A program made the position numbers and the translations under genes. Positions 38,081 to 45,994 of a stretch of 64,000 bases of DNA are shown here, in pieces; positions within the stretch are counted from its first letter, which is position 1; each line of letters begins with the position of its first letter. Source of the DNA: Psychrobacter immobilis (lineage in GTDB: Bacteria > Pseudomonadota > Gammaproteobacteria > Pseudomonadales > Moraxellaceae); assembly GCF_904846235.1 (NCBI RefSeq), contig NZ_CAJGZN010000006.1, positions 1-64,000 on the forward strand. The letters are read 5' to 3'. The notes under the pieces were generated by a model. That model ran no database searches. It was not told the origin of the DNA and was given only the letters and a program-made list of their open reading frames with translations.

Positions 38081-38920
38081 ATGCAAAATGACACACAACC
38101 CCTCAATGATACGCTTGTCAGCAAATCTCTATCAGCGGCCGATTATGTCCCTACTCTCGATGCGATGCTGGCACGCACCCTCGAACGTATCGATCTAAAA
38201 AAACAACAAGGGCTGCGTACGCCTGATGAATTGTGGATTGTCGATCATAACGACGTCTACACGCTGGGACAGGCAGGCAAAGAAGAGCATATATTACAGC
38301 GTACTGACACGCCTATCATCAAGACCGATCGCGGTGGTCAGGTGACATGGCACGGTCATGGGCAGCTGGTTATCTATTGGTTGTTTGACTTAGACAGTCT
38401 CAAATGGAGTGTACGCAATCTCGTCTCCCATGCTGAGCAATCGATAGAAGACGTCATCAATGACTGTTTGAGTAGCTCACCATCTAATAGTGATAATATC
38501 AGTGCTCATGCACGCCGTGATGCCCCAGGTGTCTACTTATATGCAGATACTGCTGCAACAGATGACAGCACCTCTACAGATGACAACTCTCTTGATAATA
38601 AGATTATGCTGGGCAAAATGGCCTCGCTAGGCTTTAAGATTAAGCATGGCTTTAGCTACCATGGTATTGCGATTAATTTAAATTGTGACCTATCTTCATT
38701 TAACGCCATCAATCCTTGTGGCTATGCTGGCATGCAAATGTTGCGATTGTCTGACTTTGTAGCCATGCAGACAGATTCAGAGCAAACAGAGCCAGATGCG
38801 CAGACTGAGCAGCAAATGAGCGATTCATTTAGCTATGAGACAGTCACTCAAAAACTTATTGATAACATCGCCAAGCGTCATGCTGGGCTGATTGAGTTGC
38901 GAGCTATCTCGCCCAAGTAA
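38081..38920 (+). CDS. lipB: Lipoyl(octanoyl) transferase LipB with an acidic insert
   Basis: LipB moves octanoyl from acyl carrier protein to lipoyl domains. Visible motifs: RGGQVTWHGHGQLV, the catalytic Lys in GKMASLGFKI and the catalytic Cys in NPCGYAGM. Two starts are possible, ATG 38033 or 38081; neither has a strong ribosome-binding site, and I use the shorter (279 residues), closer to the family. Between DAPGVYLYAD and the catalytic Lys lies an extra run of about 20 Asp/Ser/Thr residues. A Glu/Gln-rich stretch precedes the C-terminal helix. lipA is not in the window. Confidence 0.92.
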   Translation: MQNDTQPLNDTLVSKSLSAADYVPTLDAMLARTLERIDLKKQQGLRTPDELWIVDHNDVYTLGQAGKEEHILQRTDTPIIKTDRGGQVTWHGHGQLVIYWLFDLDSLKWSVRNLVSHAEQSIEDVINDCLSSSPSNSDNISAHARRDAPGVYLYADTAATDDSTSTDDNSLDNKIMLGKMASLGFKIKHGFSYHGIAINLNCDLSSFNAINPCGYAGMQMLRLSDFVAMQTDSEQTEPDAQTEQQMSDSFSYETVTQKLIDNIAKRHAGLIELRAISPK

Positions 38921-39114
38921 GTTCTGAGCCTATTTTTGCATAATCTTTTTTTGCATAATATCTTGCACGCTTAGACTTAAATATTAAGAGAAAATTCAGT
39001 ACAAACTTGCTATAATCGCATGCAGTACAAATTGGACGCAGCAATTATCCTTGCTGTATCCCTAGCTCAACCCCTTATTCAAACATCTAAAACAAAAGCA
39101 AATTGGAGCATTTT

Positions 39115-39645
39115 ATGGCAGATTTTAACAAAATTTTGGACGCAGGCGACGTAGACGGCGGCATCATCAATGTAGTAGTAGAGATCCCAGCTGGTAGCAG
39201 CCATAAAATTGAGTGGAATCGCGAATTAGCAGTATTTGAGCTTGACCGTATTGACCCACAGATTTTTGCCAAACCTTGTAACTATGGCTTCATCCCACAA
39301 ACACTTGACGAAGACGGTGATGAGCTTGACGTATTGCTATTGACTGAACAGCCACTACCGACTGGTATTTTCTTAAAAGCCAAAGTTATCGGTGTCATGA
39401 AGTTTGTTGATGATGGCGAAGTAGATGACAAAATCGTTGTCGTACCTGCTGATGACCGTGATACAGGCAATGCTTACAACAGCTTAGAAGACCTACCAAA
39501 GCAGTTAATCAACCAGTTAGAGTTCCATTTCAGCCATTACAAAGACCTGAAAAAAGCTGGTACGACGGTTGTTGAATCTTGGGGCGATGTCGCAGAAGCG
39601 AAAGAAGTCATCAAAGAGTCTATCCAACGTTGGAAAGATCTATAA
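39115..39645 (+). CDS. ppa: Inorganic pyrophosphatase
   Basis: Ppa hydrolyses pyrophosphate to phosphate and so drives biosynthesis. The family I signature DEDGDELDVLLL holds the metal-binding Asp residues, with NYGFIPQTL before and DDRDTGNAYNSLEDLP after it. At 176 residues it equals E. coli Ppa. The ATG at 39115 follows a GGAG box. It is a single gene followed by a terminator. Confidence 0.97.
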   Translation: MADFNKILDAGDVDGGIINVVVEIPAGSSHKIEWNRELAVFELDRIDPQIFAKPCNYGFIPQTLDEDGDELDVLLLTEQPLPTGIFLKAKVIGVMKFVDDGEVDDKIVVVPADDRDTGNAYNSLEDLPKQLINQLEFHFSHYKDLKKAGTTVVESWGDVAEAKEVIKESIQRWKDL

Positions 39646-39685
39646 TTATCAAATATTGGCAAAACTGCCAATAACGATAAATAAT

Positions 39686-39728
39686 AAAATACCGCAGTCA
39701 CCATAGTGGCCGCGGTATTTTTTTTGCT
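39686..39728. terminator. Terminator after ppa
   Basis: AAAATACCGC at 39687-39696 pairs with GCGGTATTTT at 39712-39721, with further pairing inside (CAC/GTG), followed by a long T-run. Confidence 0.88.
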
Positions 39729-39803
39729 TGAACATTGCTTATCTAACATGGTTATAATGAGCATATAACTCATTCGCACTTATACGCCGTAATAAGGACA
39801 GTC

Positions 39804-40271
39804 ATGTTTAACCCCGACCCTAGCGCAAAACCGGTCAATACCAAGTTGCCAAAAGACGTCATTATGATGGTCGAGAAAAACAACCTAGTAATGGCTATTA
39901 AAACTTTGGCGGCAGACGAAAACATCAGTATGGATGAAGCCAAAAGTAGAATTGATGCTTATGAGACCCAGCTAAAAGTAAAGCAACAACAGAAGCTCAA
40001 TACCATCGCTAATAAACAAGGCATTCCTAATCAGGCCATTAGCTTTGATAGAGAGCAAGAAACCGAAGACAATCCTGAACCCCTGGTAAAAAACCGCGTA
40101 AAAGCCGCTAGTCAGAAACAAGACTTTAAAAGCCTACAAACTGGTATGGATAGTAAATTAAACGACTTGGGATACAAGAAACCTCTACTGCCCTATTGGC
40201 TAAAACGACTGCTCGTCATTGCTGTCTTGATGATAGGAATATTTTGGATATTATGGCGAGTATTTGGTTAA
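39804..40271 (+). CDS. Unknown small protein with a C-terminal membrane anchor
   Basis: The 155-residue protein has a basic C-terminal membrane helix (PYWLKRLLVIAVLMIGIFWI) and no signal peptide, so it should be tail-anchored with its body in the cytoplasm. Residues about 16-52 (VIMMVEKNNLVMAIKTLA, then MDEAKSRID) resemble the helix-loop-helix of the ribosomal L7/L12 C-terminal domain. The middle is charged and probably disordered. An AAGGA box precedes the ATG. Function unknown. Confidence 0.7.
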   Translation: MFNPDPSAKPVNTKLPKDVIMMVEKNNLVMAIKTLAADENISMDEAKSRIDAYETQLKVKQQQKLNTIANKQGIPNQAISFDREQETEDNPEPLVKNRVKAASQKQDFKSLQTGMDSKLNDLGYKKPLLPYWLKRLLVIAVLMIGIFWILWRVFG

Positions 40272-40319
40272 TTGATTTAGCTAAATAAAGGACTGAATAA
40301 ACATACCTTCTATAAAACT

Positions 40320-40364
40320 GCATACCGACTAGCTACAATTTAAGAATGTAGCTAGTCGGTATGC
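40320..40364. repeat. Perfect 18-base inverted repeat between convergent genes
   Basis: The arms 40320-40337 (GCATACCGACTAGCTACA) and 40347-40364 are perfectly complementary around a 9-base loop. It lies between two convergent genes. There is no flanking T-run on the plus side. It may act as a transcript-end barrier or be the footprint of a palindromic repeat family. Confidence 0.75.
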
Positions 40365-40417
40365 TAATTGAAAACCTGCTCTTGAATCCTTTTAAGCGTC
40401 CATTAAGCTCAAATTAC

Positions 40418-41233
40418 TTAGAGCAATCCTTTATATAAGAAGTAACAGCCTACGACGGTTAACAGTACTGCAAAGCATTTTTTCAGCAACTGTGGCGATA
40501 ATGCGTGAGCAACTTTTGCGCCTATCTTGGCGGTGAAAAAGCTCATGATGCTAATACCTAAAAAAGCATAGATATGGACAAAGCCAATCGTATTGGGCAC
40601 ATCGACTTGCGCTTGCATGCCAAAGAACATAAACCCTAGCGCACCTGCAATCGCGATAGGCAATCCACATGCGGCTGAGGTTCCAACGGCTTTTTGCATA
40701 ACCACACCGTAACGCGTGAGGTAAGGTACGGTTAAGCTACCACCGCCAATCCCAAAAATAGCAGAAGCGATACCAATACCAGCCCCTGCTGCTAGCTGCT
40801 TAGGTTTTGAAGGCAAAGCTATATGGACATTACCAGCATCGTTATTTGCCTTCTTTTTGCCGCCCATAAACATTTTATAAGCGACCCAAAGCAAAAACAC
40901 ACCTACAATTAACTGGAGATATAATCCAGATATCTGTCCTGCGATCCCTGCACCTAAAAAGCACCCTATTGCTAAGCCTGGCGTCAGATTTTTAAAGACA
41001 GGCCACATGACTGCGCCCTTCTTATTATGCGCCATGAGCGAGCTTATGGACGTGACGATAATAGTCGCCAGTGAAGTACCCAAGGCCAAATGCATAATAG
41101 TGTCAGGACTATAACCCATTTGCGTAAAGACGATAAATAGCAGTGGTACGATAATAGTGCCACCGCCCACTCCAAATAGCCCTGCAGCAAATCCTGCTAG
41201 CGCCCCTATTATTAAAAAAGTTATTAATTCCAC
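40418..41233 (-). CDS. TauE/SafE family sulfite/organosulfonate exporter-like permease
   Basis: The 271-residue protein has about eight membrane helices in two repeats. Each repeat carries the family's glycine-rich start (GALAGFAAGLFGVGGGTIIVP and GIGIASAIFGIGGGSLTVP). Members export sulfite, sulfoacetate or related anions, though most are uncharacterised. The start codon is GTG. It is 113 bases after the flavin reductase of the mesX-mesD unit and runs in the same direction, so it may be the last gene of that operon. Confidence 0.87.
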   Translation of the reverse strand: MELITFLIIGALAGFAAGLFGVGGGTIIVPLLFIVFTQMGYSPDTIMHLALGTSLATIIVTSISSLMAHNKKGAVMWPVFKNLTPGLAIGCFLGAGIAGQISGLYLQLIVGVFLLWVAYKMFMGGKKKANNDAGNVHIALPSKPKQLAAGAGIGIASAIFGIGGGSLTVPYLTRYGVVMQKAVGTSAACGLPIAIAGALGFMFFGMQAQVDVPNTIGFVHIYAFLGISIMSFFTAKIGAKVAHALSPQLLKKCFAVLLTVVGCYFLYKGLL

Positions 41234-41346
41234 AGGATAGTTACTTCTTATTTAGATTTAACGAGATGATTATTATAGTTAAACGACTTCTCAATATTGA
41301 ACGAGCAATAGCCCATAGGCTTAGGTGTTGGATTATAGATATTGGA

Positions 41347-41862
41347 TTAAATAAGCTCCACTTGCCCAACTCTAGAATAGGCACGATTAAAGTAAACCAA
41401 CCCTTCATCAGTGCCGCCTTGTGGCTCAGACTGATTGATAGCGACAACGCGGCACATAAAGACGCTATGCGTGCCGACTTGTTGAATTTGTTCAATCTCA
41501 CAATCAAAGCTGACCAAGGCATCTTCTAACACAGGAGCGCCTGTTTGTAATTGTGTCCAAGAACCATATTCAAACCGTTCTTCTGAACACAGTTTAGAGG
41601 CAAAAGCATTGGACAGCTGCTCATGTTGCGCGCCTAACACATTGACACTTAAAATCTTATTTTCTAGAAAGTAGCCATGTGACCGAGACGTTTGATTCAT
41701 ACAGACAAGCAAGGTCGGCGGTGTGTCTGTGACGCTACATACTGCCGATGCTGTAAACCCATGTACGCCCGTTGCACCTGCTGTGGTCACCACATTGACC
41801 GCAGTCGTTAGCAAAGACATGGCATCTCTAAATTCGGTCACGTCAATCCTATCTTTAATCAT
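41347..41862 (-). CDS. Flavin reductase family protein, third gene of the mesX-mesD unit
   Basis: The 171-residue protein is a split-barrel flavin reductase (HpaC/DIM6-NTAB type). It starts FRDAMSLLTTAVNVVTTAG and includes GFTASAVCSVTDTPPTLLVC, which binds FMN, and YFNRAYSRVG at the end. Such enzymes use NAD(P)H to make free reduced flavin for a partner oxygenase. No recognisable two-component monooxygenase lies here; its neighbours upstream are mesD and mesX. That suggests reduced flavin for MesX or MesD chemistry, which is inference. AGGA lies 10 bases before the ATG. Confidence 0.87.
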   Translation of the reverse strand: MIKDRIDVTEFRDAMSLLTTAVNVVTTAGATGVHGFTASAVCSVTDTPPTLLVCMNQTSRSHGYFLENKILSVNVLGAQHEQLSNAFASKLCSEERFEYGSWTQLQTGAPVLEDALVSFDCEIEQIQQVGTHSVFMCRVVAINQSEPQGGTDEGLVYFNRAYSRVGQVELI

Positions 41863-41967
41863 TGCTTCAATCCTGAGAAACGTTAAAAAATAACGTTAAA
41901 AAATTGTGCTTCAATTTTAGTTTTGCAAAGGAAATTCTTTAAATAGAATTTCCTAAACGGCTAAACT

Positions 41968-42996
41968 CTAAGCAGTCAGTTCTTGACGAACAATTTGAGC
42001 ACCAGCGCTTAATGCTGCGAGCTTACCACGTGCGACTTGGCGAGACAAAGGTGCCATGCCGCAGTTAGTGGCAGGATACAGCTTATCAGCATCGACAAAT
42101 TGTAGCGCTTTGCGTAGCGTATCTGCCACCTCTTCCGGTGTCTCGATAGTGTTGGTTGCCACATCAATCGCACCGACCATCACTTTTTTACCGCGAATCA
42201 GCTCAATCAGATCCATAGGTACACGTGAGTTTTGACACTCCAGTGAGATGATATCGATTTTCGACTGTTGCAGTTTAGGGAATGCTTTTTCGTATTCGCG
42301 CCACTCTGATCCCAGTGTCTTTTTCCAATCGGTATTGGCTTTGATGCCGTAGCCATAGCAAATATGGACAGCTGTCTCACATTTTAGGCCTTCAATGGCG
42401 CGCTCTAAAGTTGCAATACCCCAGTCGTTCACATCATCAAAGAATACATTAAATGCAGGCTCATCAAACTGGATAATATCGACGCCAGCCGCTTCTAATT
42501 CTTTTGCTTCTTGATTCAGGATTTTAGCAAATTCCCAAGCCAATTTTTCACGGCTTTTATAATGACCGTCATATAACGTATCAATCATCGTCATCGGCCC
42601 TGGCAACGCCCATTTGATTGGCTGATCGGTTTGCTGACGTAAAAACTTGGCATCATCAACGAACACGGACTTCGGACGGCTCACCGCACCAACGACTGAC
42701 GGCACGCTCGCATCATAACGATTGCGGATTTTTACCGTTTCGCGCTTCTCAAAGTCAACACCATCAAGGTGTTCGATGAACGTAGTTACAAAATGCTGAC
42801 GGGTCTGCTCGCCATCACTCACAATATCAATCCCTGCATGCTGCTGTTCTTGCAATGATACACGTAGCGCATCTTGCTTGGCTTCAAGCAATTGCTCGCC
42901 CTCTAACGCCCAAGGTGACCAAATTTTCTCGGGTTCTGCTAGCCAAGAAGGTTTTGGTAAGCTGCCAGCGGTAGACGTCGGTAATAGTAGTTTCAT
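41968..42996 (-). CDS. mesD: MesD-type folate-independent methionine synthase (MetE catalytic-domain homologue)
   Basis: The 342-residue protein corresponds only to the C-terminal catalytic domain of MetE; the N-terminal folate-binding domain of the 750-residue enzyme is absent. The four zinc ligands are present: His211 and Cys213 (VHICYGYG), Glu253 (ISLECQNS) and Cys312 (TNCGMAP). The substrate loop QFDEPAF is also seen. Among core MetE proteins, the one encoded beside DUF1852 is known as MesD, a methionine synthase that needs MesX. It should methylate homocysteine with a donor other than polyglutamyl methyl-folate. mesX lies 54 bases upstream, the flavin reductase 105 bases downstream. Confidence 0.9.
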   Translation of the reverse strand: MKLLLPTSTAGSLPKPSWLAEPEKIWSPWALEGEQLLEAKQDALRVSLQEQQHAGIDIVSDGEQTRQHFVTTFIEHLDGVDFEKRETVKIRNRYDASVPSVVGAVSRPKSVFVDDAKFLRQQTDQPIKWALPGPMTMIDTLYDGHYKSREKLAWEFAKILNQEAKELEAAGVDIIQFDEPAFNVFFDDVNDWGIATLERAIEGLKCETAVHICYGYGIKANTDWKKTLGSEWREYEKAFPKLQQSKIDIISLECQNSRVPMDLIELIRGKKVMVGAIDVATNTIETPEEVADTLRKALQFVDADKLYPATNCGMAPLSRQVARGKLAALSAGAQIVRQELTA

Positions 42997-43050
42997 ACGA
43001 GTTATCTTCTGATTAATTTATTTTTTATTGTGTTGATGAGTGATGCGCAG

Positions 43051-44088
43051 TTAAGCGGCTTGCTTCCTAGCCGTTTCTTTATCAGCAGCTTCTTTTTGAG
43101 CAGTATCGCCTGTTACATCATAGCTTGCAGCCCATTCCTCAAGGATTGTTTGATACGGCTTGATAAAATGCTTCTCAGTAAATCTGCCTTGGGTCACTGC
43201 CATTTGACTGCGTTCGGCGCGGTCATAGACCACTTGAGTCAATGAATAGTCTTGGTAATTCAGGCTAGGTTGATACACTTGACCAGCGCTTGAGTTGGCA
43301 TTGTAAATCTCAGGACGATAAATCTTCTGAAAGGTCTCCATGGTACTGATTGCACTAATCAGCTCAAGATCCGTGTAATCACTTAGCAAGTCCCCTGCAA
43401 AATAAAATGCTAATGGCGCGGCGCTACCTTCAGGCTTAAAATAACGTACCGTTAAGCCCATTTTATGAAAGTAGTCGTCGGTCAACGAGTATTCATCTTG
43501 CTTGTACTCAATGCCCAATACAGGATGCTGATTGACAGTACGATAGTAAGTCTTGCTGGTTGACACGCTCAGGCAAATCACAGGTTTTTTGTGAAAATGA
43601 GCGTTGTAAGCCTCTGAGTTCAATAAGTATTGAAACAGCTTGCCGTGCAACTCACCAAAATTATCTGGCGTTATGGATGCTAGGTTTTTGTCACGATGCT
43701 CTGGTAACACAATACTAAAGTCATAATCACGCACATAAGATGAGAAACTGTTGCCAACCATACCGTCGATACGCTTGTTTTCTTTATGATCCACAATCGT
43801 TGTTTTTAGCGTTTCGATAATAGGAAACGTCTGACCATTGCCTTTAACATCTAGATCGACAGAGATGATATCAACTTCAACAGAATAGCGATCTGCTGTC
43901 AGATTGTCCCAATGCGCCAATGCATTGAATCGGTTATTGATCATGGTTAACGTTTTGCGTAAGTTCTCTTGGCGGTGCTTGCCGCGTGCCAAATTTGCAA
44001 AGTTAGTCGTCAAACGCGTGCTATCTGCAGGCTGATAGTTTTCGTCAAAACGAATGTGCTTAATTGAACAATTGAATTCTTTACTCAT
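43051..44088 (-). CDS. mesX: MesX (DUF1852), partner of MesD
   Basis: The 345-residue protein is of the DUF1852 family, recognised by its starting region (IKHIRFDENYQPADSTR, then NFANLARG), RYSVEVDIISVDLDV and the pairing with mesD. DUF1852 is named MesX because MesD needs it for methionine synthesis. Its molecular role was, to my knowledge, not assigned; I see no Rossmann motif, P-loop or metal cluster. Several conserved-looking His/Tyr/Asp residues (NAHFHKKPV, YFHKMGL) could bind metal or flavin. The C-terminus is a Lys/Ala/Glu tail. It is the first gene of the unit and is preceded by a MetR-type box. Confidence 0.9.
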   Translation of the reverse strand: MSKEFNCSIKHIRFDENYQPADSTRLTTNFANLARGKHRQENLRKTLTMINNRFNALAHWDNLTADRYSVEVDIISVDLDVKGNGQTFPIIETLKTTIVDHKENKRIDGMVGNSFSSYVRDYDFSIVLPEHRDKNLASITPDNFGELHGKLFQYLLNSEAYNAHFHKKPVICLSVSTSKTYYRTVNQHPVLGIEYKQDEYSLTDDYFHKMGLTVRYFKPEGSAAPLAFYFAGDLLSDYTDLELISAISTMETFQKIYRPEIYNANSSAGQVYQPSLNYQDYSLTQVVYDRAERSQMAVTQGRFTEKHFIKPYQTILEEWAASYDVTGDTAQKEAADKETARKQAA

Positions 44089-44343
44089 GGTGATCCGCTA
44101 CCTTATTTATCTGAGATAAAACCAAATCTGTGTATGAGGTGAATCATACCGAAATCTAAACATGAATAAAAACGATACAATTTAAACATAAGATGAATTT
44201 TATTCATCTTTTTAAAAATTAGAGATATGAAGGAAATTTAACAGCGGAAGTTTTAAAGGTTTATTTAACGTATAACTAAGTCTTTCACATATAAACGGAG
44301 AAGAAGGCTTTTATACTGCTTAAGATTATTTGAGGCATGAAAA
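44089..44343 (-). promoter_or_regulatory. Promoter region of mesX with a MetR-type box
   Basis: TGAATTTTATTCA at 44194-44206 matches the MetR box TGAA-N5-TTCA exactly and lies in a larger perfect dyad, 44190-44210. A -10-like TATGAT (minus strand) is at 44148-44143, about 55 bases downstream of the box, so the box is near -65, the normal place for a LysR-type activator. A second dyad, GTATGA-N6-TCATAC (44132-44149), overlaps this -10. MetR activates metE-type genes with homocysteine as co-effector. No metR gene is in the window. Confidence 0.6.
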
Positions 44344-44363
44344 AAGGATACCGTAGTATCCTT
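44338..44363 (-). terminator. Terminator of the acr1-like gene
   Basis: AAGGATAC at 44344-44351 pairs with GTATCCTT at 44356-44363 around CGTA. On the minus strand the stem is followed by a T-run. It separates the acr1-like gene from mesX, so the two are not a single transcript. Confidence 0.82.
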
Positions 44364-44397
44364 CTTATTCAAATTCGAGCCTGATAACAAATCGTTT

Positions 44398-45285
44398 CTA
44401 GTGATGCTCACCAGGAAGAATTTTGGCAAAGGCACGCTGAGCAAGGTTAGGCTTGCTATCCGTCGTTTGCGCAGCAGTCGAACTTGGGAAAATGCGATAA
44501 CCAATGGACTGGACGCCAACATTAAAGGCTGGTACCAGTGAATAAGTCGCCGAGGCAAATTTGCCCATATTACTAGCAATGCTATTTGGCTTATGAACGA
44601 TGGCTTTTGCGACCATCATCGCGGCTTCGTCAGGCATCAGTGCTGGCATATAACGATATAGCTTGGTTGGCGCAATCATCGGGGTACGCACAAGTGGCAT
44701 AAAAATATTGGTTACTTTGATATTATCGCCTTTGACTTCAGCAGCCAAACAGCGACTAAATGCATCTAAGGCCGCCTTTGACGCGACATAAGCTGAAAAG
44801 CGCGGACTGTTTGCCAACACCCCAATTGAAGAGATATTCACGATTTGACCGGTCTGGCGACCAATCATCGTTGGCAAGAAACCAAGAATAATTTTGACCG
44901 CGCCAAAATAATTAATCTCCATGGTACGTTCAAAGTCATGAAAACGGTTGACCGATTCATGCACTGAACGGCGAATCGAACGACCCGCATTGTTGACTAG
45001 TACATCAACATGCTTAAAGTCAGCCAAAATCTTTTCACTGGTTTTTTCAATCTCATCCATATTGGTCAGATCACATGGATAATAACTGGCCGTGCCACCA
45101 AGTGTTTCAATGTTTTCTTTGACCATTTTTAGCTTATCTTCAGTACGGGCCAGCAAAATAACATGCGCGCCACATTCACTGAGCAAAAAAGCCGTACGCT
45201 CACCGATACCACTTGAAGCGCCTGTAATGATAATATTCTTGCCTTTGACGGCTTTGGTAATTGCTTTTTTCGAGAGATTGGCCAT
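44398..45285 (-). CDS. Acr1-like fatty acyl-CoA reductase (short-chain dehydrogenase)
   Basis: The 295-residue SDR enzyme has the NADPH motif TGASSGIG, NNAG, the catalytic Ser in NISSIGVLA and Tyr-Lys in YVASKAAL. Beyond generic SDR features, NNAGRSIRRSVHES, FHDFERTMEINYFGAV and the ending LPGEHH closely resemble Acinetobacter Acr1, which reduces fatty acyl-CoA to the aldehyde for wax ester synthesis. The length also matches (295). AAAGGA precedes the ATG. No wax ester synthase gene is in the window. A dehydrogenase/reductase of unknown substrate is the fallback. Confidence 0.85.
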   Translation of the reverse strand: MANLSKKAITKAVKGKNIIITGASSGIGERTAFLLSECGAHVILLARTEDKLKMVKENIETLGGTASYYPCDLTNMDEIEKTSEKILADFKHVDVLVNNAGRSIRRSVHESVNRFHDFERTMEINYFGAVKIILGFLPTMIGRQTGQIVNISSIGVLANSPRFSAYVASKAALDAFSRCLAAEVKGDNIKVTNIFMPLVRTPMIAPTKLYRYMPALMPDEAAMMVAKAIVHKPNSIASNMGKFASATYSLVPAFNVGVQSIGYRIFPSSTAAQTTDSKPNLAQRAFAKILPGEHH

Positions 45286-45453
45286 AAAAAGTCCTTTTCG
45301 TTTATTCTATAGTTATTGGTATTCGGTTATAGCATAGCAAAAAATGTCGTATGGAGTGAACAAAACCATAGTGGGCGTTAGCTAACGGAACTTTTACAAA
45401 TTTCGTCGTCGATATAAATATTTATAAATACATTTTTAGCTTATTGTTAATTC

Positions 45454-45488
45454 CTAAGTGCTAAGTACTAAGTGTTAAGTGCTAAGCT
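45454..45488. repeat. Heptanucleotide tandem repeat (about five copies) upstream of the DUF1622 gene
   Basis: Units of seven bases follow one another: CTAAGTG, CTAAGTA, CTAAGTG, TTAAGTG, CTAAGCT. The array ends 31 bases before the start codon of the next gene, in its promoter or leader. Copy-number change by slippage could alter spacing of promoter elements, but the copies are imperfect. Confidence 0.75.
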
Positions 45489-45519
45489 TTTTTCTGATTA
45501 ATTATTAGGAGTATCTGCT

Positions 45520-45915
45520 TTGATAGACACACTAACTCACTATATCGACTTAATTGCCAAAATGATCGAAGTCATTGGCGTCCTCATTATGTTTTTTGGG
45601 CTATTTCTTGCTTTATATAGGGCTTTTCGAGCATCGAATCATTTTAATAATGATACTTATGTAGAGATCAGACAGACCGTAGGCAAGTCTATATTGTTGG
45701 GATTAGAGGTGCTAATCGCCGCTGATATCGTGGCTACTGTCGTCACTGAGCCATCGCTACGCAGCGTACTGGTGCTAGGTTTCATCGTACTGATTCGAAC
45801 CTTTTTAAGCTTATCGTTACAGGTTGAACTAGAAGGACGATTCCCTTGGCAAAATAGAAAACCTGCGCCTGACAAACAGCCTGATACTGATACTGTACCA
45901 ATTGATAAGGCATAG
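45520..45915 (+). CDS. DUF1622 family membrane protein
   Basis: The 131-residue protein has three membrane helices (about 15-36, 55-75, 80-98), the DUF1622 pattern with VEIRQTVGKSILLGLEVLIAADI and VLIRTFLSLSLQVELEGRFPW. The family is widespread and of unknown function. The start codon is TTG with AGGAG eight bases upstream; no ATG fits. The C-terminal tail is Pro/Asp-rich. It is probably monocistronic. Confidence 0.85.
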   Translation: MIDTLTHYIDLIAKMIEVIGVLIMFFGLFLALYRAFRASNHFNNDTYVEIRQTVGKSILLGLEVLIAADIVATVVTEPSLRSVLVLGFIVLIRTFLSLSLQVELEGRFPWQNRKPAPDKQPDTDTVPIDKA

Positions 45916-45994
45916 CTGTTAGATAAAAGCGCCATCAAAAAACGATGCATAGACATGATTAGCACTGGTTTATAAAACAAGATTTAAGCGATTA

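Noticed and set aside
41968..42996. Truncated pseudogene of metE
   Set aside because: The short length is the natural size of core MetE proteins; all four zinc ligands and both ends of the domain are present, and the mesX partner is adjacent.
43051..44088. Possibility that mesX encodes a flavin monooxygenase of a known family
   Set aside because: No luciferase-like, Rossmann or other flavin-binding motif that I can recognise; kept as DUF1852/MesX of unknown chemistry.
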